Shown here one piece after another: positions 1-6,757 of a stretch of DNA of 64,000 nt. Numbering within the stretch: the stretch's first letter is position 1; every line of letters begins with the position of its first letter. A program made the translations under genes and the position numbers. The DNA is from Burkholderiales bacterium (GTDB lineage Bacteria > Pseudomonadota > Gammaproteobacteria > Burkholderiales > SG8-41): the NCBI GenBank assembly GCA_019749945.1, contig JAIEPF010000003.1:62001-126000 (forward strand), in the 5' to 3' direction. The notes beneath the pieces are model-generated. The model was not told the origin of the DNA, did no database searches, and was given only the letters and a program-made list of their open reading frames with translations.

Positions 1-82
1 TACTGAAGCAGTCCGTTTAGTGGACGCCGCTTCGCATAAAACACATCTGCGGCCCTCATTGCACCCCGCTCATAAAAAAACC

Positions 83-907
83 ATGACTGACCAGAAACCC
101 GTCACTGAACTCGCGCTGCCGCCGCGCAGCCCCAAGCCGCGCCGCCGCGGCATTACCTCGATGATCGACTTCGGCCCCGATACCTTCGGCTGGTCCGGCG
201 GTGAACGCGGCATTGCCGACCTGCTCGACGTTGCGGCGCACTACATCGACTACGCCAAGATCTACGCAATGAACGCGCTGCTGATTCCCGGCGAAGTGGT
301 GAAGCGCACCACAAAACTCTATCTCGACGCCGGCGTGATGCCTTTTGCCGGCGGCATCCTGTTCGAATACGCCTGGCACCGCAATGAAATCGACGGACTG
401 ATCGTATTGCTCAAACGGCTGGCCATTCCCGGCCTGGAAATTTCCGAAAACTATGTGACTCTCAGCGAGGACGAACGCGCGCGAATGATCGACCGCTTCC
501 AGAAAGAAAACATCAAGGTGGTCTACGAATTCGGCCGCAAGAATCCCGAAGACGCGTTGAGCCTGGATTACCTTGAAGGCATCGTACGTTCGGTGGCGGC
601 ACAGGGCATCCACCATGTCACCGTCGAACAGTGCGAGATGGACCTGCTCGCCAAGGATTCACCGGAAAGTTTGAAGGCGCTGTCGGCGCAGGACTGGTTC
701 GACCATGTCGTGATCGAAGCCGATCCCTACCGCTTTCCGCAGCAGCATGTGCAGATGCTGCGCGACTTCGGCCGCGACGTGAACCTCGCCAACATCGCGC
801 CGGGCCAGGTGCTGCGACTCGAGGGTTTCCGCCAGGGCGTCGGCCGCGCGGTCAATTACTCACTGCTGTCGGGTGACGACTCACGCCCAGCGGGCATCGA
901 CCGGTAA
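83..907 (+). CDS. ComA-like phosphosulfolactate synthase family protein
   Basis: The product is about 274 aa and resembles the ComA family, which in methanogens joins sulfite to phosphoenolpyruvate to give phosphosulfolactate; plant HSA32 heat-stress proteins are also relatives. Visible family features are KPRRRGITSMIDFG near the N-terminus, LEISENYVTLSEDERARMI in the middle, VVYEFGRK, HVVIEADPYR and the C-terminal NLANIAPGQVLRLEGFRQGV. An upstream in-frame ATG at 20 would add 21 residues with no family similarity; I prefer 83, although neither start has a clear ribosome site. It lies 43 bp before a TcuA-like flavoprotein and in the same direction, followed by a class II aldolase, so a shared catabolic role is likely. 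The real substrate is unknown; a bacterial coenzyme M pathway is not implied by this gene alone. Confidence 0.8.
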   Translation: MTDQKPVTELALPPRSPKPRRRGITSMIDFGPDTFGWSGGERGIADLLDVAAHYIDYAKIYAMNALLIPGEVVKRTTKLYLDAGVMPFAGGILFEYAWHRNEIDGLIVLLKRLAIPGLEISENYVTLSEDERARMIDRFQKENIKVVYEFGRKNPEDALSLDYLEGIVRSVAAQGIHHVTVEQCEMDLLAKDSPESLKALSAQDWFDHVVIEADPYRFPQQHVQMLRDFGRDVNLANIAPGQVLRLEGFRQGVGRAVNYSLLSGDDSRPAGIDR

Positions 908-912
908 CTTCA

Positions 913-932
913 TAACTTATTGTTTTTATTTA
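913..932 (+). repeat. AT-rich intergenic motif TAACYTATTGTTTTTA, copy 1
   Basis: The sequence TAACTTATTGTTTTTATTTA fills the short gap between the ComA-like gene and the flavoprotein gene. A very similar string sits just before the phosphomannomutase gene at 4833-4852, and related strings occur before nusB and between pncC and recA. It contrasts sharply with the GC-rich coding DNA. It could be a promoter or UP-like element; that is inference. Confidence 0.5.
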
Positions 933-950
933 TAATTTTAGAGAATCTTG

Positions 951-2453
951 ATGATGAATAAAGAACTATTCGGTAATCCTGATGTGGTGGTGGTCGGCGC
1001 CGGCAACGCTGCCGCCTGTGCAGCGCTGGCGGCGCGTGAATCGGGCGGCAGGGTGATCATGCTGGAAGCCGCACCGATCGAAGAATGCGGCGGCAACAGC
1101 CGCTACACCGCGGGCGCCATGCGTGTGCAGTTCAACGGCCCCGATGATCTGAAGCAGATCGTTCCGGATCTGACGGACGATGAAATCAAGAACACCGACT
1201 TCGGCACCTACACCGCCGAGCAGTTCTACGACGACATGGGCCGCGTCACCCAGTACCGCACCGATCCCGATCTTTGCGAAATCCTCGTTTCGCGCAGTCT
1301 CGAAACGCTGACCTGGATGCGCAAAAAAGGCGTCAAGTTCCAGGCCAGCTTCGGCCGCCAGGCGATGAAAGTCGACGGCAAATTCAAATTCTTCGGCGGG
1401 CTCGCCGCTGAGACCTGGGGCGGCGGTCCCGGCCTGGTCGACAACGAGCACAAGGCCTGTGAACGCGAAGGCATCACCATTTATTACGAAACCCCGGCCA
1501 CCGGGCTGATGCTGGACGACAACGGCAAGGTCATTGGCATCAAAGCAAAGCATAAAGGAAAAAATGTCGAAATCCCGTGCAAGGCCGTGGTGCTGGCCTG
1601 CGGCGGATTTGAATCCAATGCCGAGATGCGCACGCGTTATCTCGGCACGGGCTGGGATCTGGCCAAGGTGCGCGGCACCCGATTCAACACCGGCGCCGGC
1701 ATCCGCATGGCTCTCGAAGCCGGCGCCCTGCCCTATGGCCACTGGTCGGGCTGCCACGCCGTGGGCTGGGACATGAACGCACCGGCCTTCGGCGACCTCG
1801 CGGTCGGCGACAACTTCCAGAAACACAGCTATCCGATCGGCATCATGGTCAATGCCAACGGTGAGCGTTTTGTCGACGAAGGCGCCGACATCCGCAATTA
1901 CACCTACGCCAAATACGGCGCCGTGGTGCTGAATCAGCCGGGCATGTTCGCGTGGCAGATCTTCGACGCACAATCGATCCCGCTGCTGCGCGACGAGTAC
2001 CGCATCAAGCAGGTGACCAAGGTGCGCGCCGACACGCTGGAGGAACTGGTGAAAAAACTGGACGGCGTCAATGCCGAGGCCTGCCTGCGCGAGATCAGGG
2101 CCTACAACAAGGCGGTGCGCACCGAGGTGCCGTTCAACCTCACCGTGAAAGACGGCCGCCGCACCGAGGGACTCAAAATCAACAAGTCGAACTGGGCGCT
2201 GACCATCGAGCAGGCGCCGTTTGAAGCCTATGCCGTGACCTGCGGCGTGACATTCACCTTCGGCGGCGTCAAGGTCAACAACGAAGGCAATGTCGAGGAT
2301 ACTGCCGGCAAACCGATTCCGGGGCTGTATGCCGCCGGAGAGATGGTCGGCGGGCTGTTTTATCACAACTATCCGGGCGGCACCGGGCTGACCTCGGGCG
2401 CGGTGTTCGGCAAACTGGCCGGCGGCAGCGCCGGCGTGTATGCAAAGGCCTGA
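951..2453 (+). CDS. FAD-dependent dehydrogenase, TcuA (tricarballylate dehydrogenase)-like
   Basis: A 500-aa flavoprotein of the fumarate reductase/succinate dehydrogenase FAD-binding family. The N-terminal Rossmann motif VVVGAGNAAACAALAARE binds the ADP part of FAD, followed by CGGNSRYTAGAMR, which matches the GGNS stretch of TcuA-type tricarballylate dehydrogenases. The C-terminal GLYAAGEMVGGLFYHNYPGG is the usual second FAD-contact region. Such enzymes oxidise or reduce a carbon-carbon bond in di- or tricarboxylates, usually in the cytoplasm. Two consecutive ATG codons (951 and 954) are possible starts, preceded by a weak purine stretch at 941-945. No TcuB-like electron-transfer partner is seen next to it. 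Substrate specificity cannot be read from the sequence. Confidence 0.85.
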   Translation: MMNKELFGNPDVVVVGAGNAAACAALAARESGGRVIMLEAAPIEECGGNSRYTAGAMRVQFNGPDDLKQIVPDLTDDEIKNTDFGTYTAEQFYDDMGRVTQYRTDPDLCEILVSRSLETLTWMRKKGVKFQASFGRQAMKVDGKFKFFGGLAAETWGGGPGLVDNEHKACEREGITIYYETPATGLMLDDNGKVIGIKAKHKGKNVEIPCKAVVLACGGFESNAEMRTRYLGTGWDLAKVRGTRFNTGAGIRMALEAGALPYGHWSGCHAVGWDMNAPAFGDLAVGDNFQKHSYPIGIMVNANGERFVDEGADIRNYTYAKYGAVVLNQPGMFAWQIFDAQSIPLLRDEYRIKQVTKVRADTLEELVKKLDGVNAEACLREIRAYNKAVRTEVPFNLTVKDGRRTEGLKINKSNWALTIEQAPFEAYAVTCGVTFTFGGVKVNNEGNVEDTAGKPIPGLYAAGEMVGGLFYHNYPGGTGLTSGAVFGKLAGGSAGVYAKA

Positions 2454-2547
2454 CATCACCACATGTTCCAGACTGTGAGACACCACCCTTGCGCCCGGCA
2501 GGTCCGGGCGTAGAATCCAGCGCACGATCCACCAGAAGGAGTCCGTC

Positions 2548-3324
2548 ATGAACGCACCCGCCGTCAAGGTCAACAAACCGGTACGCGAGCAGGTCAGCAA
2601 GGAAGAATGGGAAGCCCGCGTCAATCTCGCCGCCTGTTACCGCCTGATGGCGGAATACGGCATGGTCGAAATGGTCGCCAACCACATCTCGGTGCGAGTG
2701 CCCGGCACCCACAATGAATTCCTGATCAACCCGTACGGCATGCTCTACGAGGAAATGACCGCCTCGTCGATGCTGAAAATCGACCTCGAAGGCAATGTGC
2801 TGTTCAACGCCACCGAATACGGCGTCAATCAGGCCGGCTTCGTCATCCACAGCGCCATACACGCCGCGCGCCACGACGTGGATTGCATCATCCACACCCA
2901 CACCCTCGCCGGCATGGCGGTGTCGGCGATGAAATGCGGCATCATGCCGATCGCGCAATCGTCGATGCGTTTCCTCGACATCGCCTACCACGACTATGAA
3001 GGGGTTGCGCTGCGCCTCGAAGAACGCGAGCGCCTGGTGCAGAACCTCGGCAATCGCGAGGCGATGGTGCTGCGCAACCACGGCCTGCTCACCACCGGCG
3101 CCAGCATCCCGGAATGCTTCAACAACATGTACCGTCTGGAACGCGCCTGCCAGCTGCAGGTGATGGCGCTCTCATGCAACACCGAACTGCAGTTGCCGCC
3201 GCAGGAAGTCACCCAGTACACCAACAACCTGATGCTGCCCGGCGTGCGCCGCCGCTTCGGCCTGCTCGAATGGCCGGCGATGCTGCGCAAGCTGGATCGC
3301 ACGGATACTTCTTACCGCGATTAA
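2548..3324 (+). CDS. Class II aldolase/adducin family protein
   Basis: A 258-aa metal-dependent aldolase or epimerase of the FucA/AraD/adducin fold. Zinc-binding positions are visible as the paired histidines in IIHTHTLAGMAVS (about residues 115-127) and the later NHGLLT motif; a conserved acidic stretch, YEEMTASSM, precedes them. The family cleaves or isomerises hydroxylated carboxylates and phosphorylated sugars. The start at 2548 is well supported by the AAGGAG ribosome site at 2536-2541. The gene follows the flavoprotein by about 95 bp and is closed by a strong terminator, so the three genes from 83 to 3324 may form one unit. The substrate is unknown. An alternative is a longer adducin-like protein of no catalytic role, but the histidines argue for an active enzyme. 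Confidence 0.88.
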   Translation: MNAPAVKVNKPVREQVSKEEWEARVNLAACYRLMAEYGMVEMVANHISVRVPGTHNEFLINPYGMLYEEMTASSMLKIDLEGNVLFNATEYGVNQAGFVIHSAIHAARHDVDCIIHTHTLAGMAVSAMKCGIMPIAQSSMRFLDIAYHDYEGVALRLEERERLVQNLGNREAMVLRNHGLLTTGASIPECFNNMYRLERACQLQVMALSCNTELQLPPQEVTQYTNNLMLPGVRRRFGLLEWPAMLRKLDRTDTSYRD

Positions 3325-3337
3325 GCCGCGGCAACTG

Positions 3338-3364
3338 AAAAAAGGCCCCGCGGGGCCTTTTTTT
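3338..3364. terminator. Bidirectional Rho-independent terminator
   Basis: A perfect stem AAAAAAGGCCCC / GGGGCCTTTTTT around a GC centre (3338-3363), followed by T residues on either strand. It separates the aldolase gene, ending at 3324, from the convergent DUF4870 gene, ending at 3378, and should serve both. Confidence 0.9.
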
Positions 3365-3377
3365 GCGGCCGCGCGGT

Positions 3378-3722
3378 TTATTTCAACAGCCGGATCGCGA
3401 ACGGATATTTGTAATGCTCACCCTTGGATACGGCGACCGCTGCAAGTATGCAGAACACCAGATTGGCGATCAGTATCAAGGGCATCAGCAGCATCCCGAT
3501 CAAGATGAACATCAGGATCCAGCTGCCGACAAAAGCGATCATCACCGTGATCTGGAAATTCAGCGCCTCCTTGCCCTGCTCGTCGACAAAGGCCGACTGG
3601 TCTTTTTTGATCAGCCAGATGATCAGCGCCCCGACGAAGCCGGACACAATGCCCAGCAGGTGGGCCAGCATCGCCAGGTTGCGGTCGTCATTGCTCGGGG
3701 TCTGCGCTACGGGATCGTTCAT
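3378..3722 (-). CDS. DUF4870 domain membrane protein
   Basis: A 114-aa protein of the DUF4870 family. After a short polar N-terminus (MNDPVAQTPSNDDRNLAMLAHL) there are hydrophobic segments at about residues 20-38, 58-76 and 78-98, with the conserved VDEQGKEALNFQIT stretch between the first and second. This arrangement, an internal EQGKEALNFQ motif flanked by membrane helices, is typical of the family, whose function is not known. The start is supported by an AGGGAGA ribosome site just upstream on the minus strand. A much longer in-frame extension reaching back into the next gene on the other strand is rejected, since similarity begins only at this methionine. It stands alone between two + strand genes. 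Confidence 0.85.
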   Translation of the reverse strand: MNDPVAQTPSNDDRNLAMLAHLLGIVSGFVGALIIWLIKKDQSAFVDEQGKEALNFQITVMIAFVGSWILMFILIGMLLMPLILIANLVFCILAAVAVSKGEHYKYPFAIRLLK

Positions 3723-3839
3723 GGTTTTGTCTCCCTGCCTGGGTTTTTGATCCGGTTTCGAGTGACAGCGTGCCGGGGGATTGTGGCACGGGCGTACACC
3801 CGGCGTAAACCGTTCGTGTAAACCGCTTACTATCCATCC

Positions 3840-4826
3840 ATGGCAACATCGCAACCCGCATACCGGGCGCCGGTCTGGCTGCCCGGCGGCAACCTGCAGA
3901 CGCTGTATCCGGCGCTGCTGGCGCGCCGCCCCGCCGTCGCCTATCAGCGCCAGCGCTGGGATACGCCGGATGGCGATTTCATCGATCTCGACTGGACTCA
4001 AGTTCAGGATCGAGGATTGAGGCTTGAGGATGGCGCACGGCCGCTGCTGGTGCTGTTTCACGGACTCGAAGGCAGCTCCAACAGCCACTACGCCCGCGCG
4101 CTGATGCAGGCTGCCGTCAACCGCGGCTGGCGCGGCGTCGTGGTGCATTTCCGCGGCTGCAGCGGTGAATTGAACCGTCTGCCGCGCGCCTATCATTCCG
4201 GAGACAGCGCGGAAATCGACTGGATCCTGCGCCGCCTGAAACAACGGCAGGGTGGCGCACCACTGTATGCAGCGGGTGTTTCTCTCGGCGGCAATGCGCT
4301 GCTGAAATGGCTGGGCGAACAACGCGAAGCTGCATGCGCCATCGTGCACCGCGCCGCCGCGGTCTCGGCACCGGTGGACCTGCATGCCGCGGGCCGCGCG
4401 CTGGAACAGGGCTTCAACATGCTGTACACCAACAACTTCCTGGCAACGATGAAACGCAAATCGCTGGCCAAACTGCGCGCGCATCCGGGTCTGTTCGACG
4501 CAGCGCAGCTGCTCGCCACACGCACACTGCGCACATTCGACGATCTCGTTACCGCCCGGCTGCATGGCTTCAAAGACGTTGACGATTACTACACCCGCGC
4601 CAGCAGCAAACCGCATCTCGCGCACATCGCCGTGCCGACGCTGCTGCTCAACGCGCGCAACGATCCCTTCCTGCCCGCAGCCGCGCTGCCGGACGTGCGA
4701 ATGCTGTCCGCGGCGGTGACTGCGGCATTCCCCGACGAGGGCGGCCACGTCGGCTTCCCCGATGGCGGGGGCTCGCTGACCTGGCTGCCGCAGGCCGTGC
4801 TCGAATTTGTAGCCTCGAGATGCTAG
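3840..4826 (+). CDS. Alpha/beta-fold hydrolase, YheT family
   Basis: A 328-aa serine hydrolase resembling E. coli YheT. Family hallmarks are WLPGGNLQTLYPAL near residue 15, the oxyanion region LVLFHGLEGSSNSHYA, VVVHFRGCSGE, the nucleophile elbow YAAGVSLGGNALLKWLGE (Ser about residue 145), then a late Asp (LLNARNDPFLP) and the His in DEGGHVGF. The substrate is unknown; YheT-like proteins are cytoplasmic esterase-like enzymes. The residues TQVQDRGLRLEDGARP near residue 53 are encoded by low-complexity DNA and look like a small insertion relative to relatives. The gene ends about 33 bp before the phosphomannomutase gene, in the same direction, with an AT-rich motif between them. Confidence 0.88.
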   Translation: MATSQPAYRAPVWLPGGNLQTLYPALLARRPAVAYQRQRWDTPDGDFIDLDWTQVQDRGLRLEDGARPLLVLFHGLEGSSNSHYARALMQAAVNRGWRGVVVHFRGCSGELNRLPRAYHSGDSAEIDWILRRLKQRQGGAPLYAAGVSLGGNALLKWLGEQREAACAIVHRAAAVSAPVDLHAAGRALEQGFNMLYTNNFLATMKRKSLAKLRAHPGLFDAAQLLATRTLRTFDDLVTARLHGFKDVDDYYTRASSKPHLAHIAVPTLLLNARNDPFLPAAALPDVRMLSAAVTAAFPDEGGHVGFPDGGGSLTWLPQAVLEFVASRC

Positions 4827-4832
4827 AATTAC

Positions 4833-4852
4833 TAACCTATTGTTTTTAATAA
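4833..4852 (+). repeat. AT-rich intergenic motif TAACYTATTGTTTTTA, copy 2
   Basis: TAACCTATTGTTTTTAATAA lies directly ahead of the ATG at 4860 and matches copy 1 (913-932) in 15 of its first 16 positions. It fills the entire short gap between two genes. Confidence 0.5.
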
Positions 4853-4859
4853 TATTTTC

Positions 4860-6260
4860 ATGAACACTCTGGTTCATCCCCCGGCCGCGATCTTCAAGGC
4901 CTACGACATCCGCGGCATCGTCGATAAAACGCTGACCGTGTCCGGGGTGGAAGCCATCGGCCGCGCCATCGGAACCGAAGCCCTGGCCCGCGGCCGCAGC
5001 ACCGTGGTCATCGGCCGCGACGGCCGGCTCTCGGGTCCGGCACTCGCCGCGGCACTGGCGCGCGGCCTGCAGTCGAGCGGTGTCGATGTCATCGACGTCG
5101 GCCAGGTTGCGACGCCGATGCTGTATTTCGCCGCGCACGAACTCGACACCCTGTCCGGTGTGATGGTCACCGGTTCGCACAATCCGCCCGAATACAACGG
5201 CCTGAAGATGATGCTGGCCGGCGACACGCTCGCCGGTGAAGCAATCCAGGCGCTGCGCCAGCGGTTGCTCGACGGTGACCTCGGCAGCGGCGCCGGCAGC
5301 TACAAAACCCGCGACATCCGCGCCGCCTACCTTGAACGCATCACAGACTCGCGCATTACAAACTCAATCAAACTCGCCCGCCCCATGCGCATCGCCGTCG
5401 ATTGCGGCAACGGCATTGCCGGCGCCACCGCGCCGGAGCTCTATCGCCGGCTCGGCTGCACGGTGGAGGAATTGTTTTGTGAGGTCGACGGCAGCTTTCC
5501 CAATCACCATCCCGATCCGTCACAACCGAAAAACCTGCAGGATCTGATCGCGGCATTGCGCGCGGGTGATGCCGAACTCGGCCTGGCTTTCGACGGCGAC
5601 GGCGACCGGCTGGGCGTGGTCACCAGGTCGGGAAAAATCATCTATCCCGACCGCCAGCTGATGCTGTTCGCCGCGGATGTGCTGTCGCGCGTACCCGGCG
5701 CCGAAATCATTTTTGACGTCAAATGCACCCGCCACCTGTTCGGCTGGATCCGCAAACACGGCGGCAAGCCGCTGCTGTGGAAAACCGGGCATTCCTTCAT
5801 CAAGAAAAAGCTCAAGGAGTCGGGCGCGCCGCTGGCCGGCGAAATGAGCGGGCACATTTTTTTCAGGGAACGCTGGTACGGTTTTGACGACGGCATGTAC
5901 GCCGGCGCGCGGCTGCTGGAAATTTTGAGCCGCAGCGCCGACCCCGGCGCCATCCTCGAAGCACTGCCGGATGCGGTCAATACTCCGGAATTGCAGTGGC
6001 AGTTGAATGAGGGCGAAAACTACACGCTGATGGATGCGCTGCAGAAAACCGCGCGTTTCAGCGGCGCGCAGGAAATCATCACCATCGACGGCCTGCGCGT
6101 GGAATATGCCGACGGTTTCGGCCTGGCACGGCCGTCAAACACGACGCCGATCATCGTGCTGCGCTTCGAGGCCGACAACGAAACGGCTCTGCGCCGCATC
6201 CAGGAGGACTTCCGGCGGGCATTGCTCGCGGTCAAACCGGGGGCTGCGCTGCCCTTTTAG
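4860..6260 (+). CDS. Phosphomannomutase/phosphoglucomutase (AlgC/ManB type)
   Basis: A 466-aa alpha-D-phosphohexomutase that interconverts the 6- and 1-phosphates of mannose or glucose, feeding GDP-mannose and other sugar nucleotides for surface polysaccharide. The four family signatures are present: AYDIRG at the N-terminus, the phosphoserine loop VTGSHNPPEYNGLKMM (Ser near residue 104), the Mg-binding loop DGDGDRLG near residue 243, and the sugar-binding GEMSGHIFF near residue 330. The C-terminal phosphate-binding DGLRVEYADGFGLARPSNTTP is also intact. Length is normal for the bacterial PMM/PGM group. A short odd stretch, ITDSRITNSIKLARP near residue 165, comes from low-complexity DNA. Which hexose it prefers cannot be told from sequence. 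Confidence 0.92.
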   Translation: MNTLVHPPAAIFKAYDIRGIVDKTLTVSGVEAIGRAIGTEALARGRSTVVIGRDGRLSGPALAAALARGLQSSGVDVIDVGQVATPMLYFAAHELDTLSGVMVTGSHNPPEYNGLKMMLAGDTLAGEAIQALRQRLLDGDLGSGAGSYKTRDIRAAYLERITDSRITNSIKLARPMRIAVDCGNGIAGATAPELYRRLGCTVEELFCEVDGSFPNHHPDPSQPKNLQDLIAALRAGDAELGLAFDGDGDRLGVVTRSGKIIYPDRQLMLFAADVLSRVPGAEIIFDVKCTRHLFGWIRKHGGKPLLWKTGHSFIKKKLKESGAPLAGEMSGHIFFRERWYGFDDGMYAGARLLEILSRSADPGAILEALPDAVNTPELQWQLNEGENYTLMDALQKTARFSGAQEIITIDGLRVEYADGFGLARPSNTTPIIVLRFEADNETALRRIQEDFRRALLAVKPGAALPF

Positions 6261-6281
6261 GACCGGCCGCCTTTAAAACAA

Positions 6282-6743
6282 CTATGCGCCGCGCGGATCG
6301 CGCCTGGACACGCTGCCGGGCGGCAGTTCGTTCAGCACCGCCCAGAACGCGCCGACCTGTTTCACGGCGCCGACAAATTCCTGGAATTTCACCGGCTTGA
6401 CGACATAGGCATTGATGCTGAGGTCGTAACAGGTGTTCAGATCCTGGTCTTCGCGCGAGGACGTCATCACCACCACCGGAATTTTTTTGAGTGCCGGATC
6501 GCCTTTGACCTGGCGCAACACCTCCAGTCCGTCGACCCGGGGCATTTTCAGATCCAGCAGCACCACCGCCGGATGGCCTTCGGGACGTCCGGCAAATTCA
6601 CCGCGCCGGTACAGATAATCCAGCGCATCGGCGCCGTCCCACAGATGCAGCACTTCATTGGCCATGCCGGACAGCGCCTTCAGCGTGAGTTCGGCATCGT
6701 GGGGATTGTCTTCAACGAGCAGGATGCGGGCGAGGGCAGTCAT
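6282..6743 (-). CDS. Single-domain response regulator (Rcp1-like)
   Basis: A 153-aa protein made only of a receiver domain. It shows the acidic pair in LLVEDN, the phosphoacceptor Asp in VVLLDLKMPRVDG, the switch Thr in VVVMTSS and the Lys in YVVKPV. There is no output domain, so it should act by protein-protein contact or phosphorelay. The start at 6743 has a GAGGAG ribosome site 6 bp upstream; an upstream GTG at 6761 would overlap the kinase stop but lacks a good site. It directly follows the histidine kinase gene, and both kinase and regulator resemble the phytochrome-type Cph1/Rcp1 pairing in their H-box and receiver style, so they are very likely cognate. Confidence 0.92.
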   Translation of the reverse strand: MTALARILLVEDNPHDAELTLKALSGMANEVLHLWDGADALDYLYRRGEFAGRPEGHPAVVLLDLKMPRVDGLEVLRQVKGDPALKKIPVVVMTSSREDQDLNTCYDLSINAYVVKPVKFQEFVGAVKQVGAFWAVLNELPPGSVSRRDPRGA

Positions 6744-6757
6744 GTCGCTCTCCTCAG

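Noticed and set aside
966..2624. Long open frame (552 codons) antisense to the TcuA-like gene
   Set aside because: It is His/Ala/Gly-rich with no family motif and mirrors the codon bias of the real gene on the other strand.
3378..5180. 600-codon minus-strand frame extending the DUF4870 gene backwards
   Set aside because: Only its last 114 codons resemble a protein family; the rest is antisense to the hydrolase and phosphomannomutase genes.
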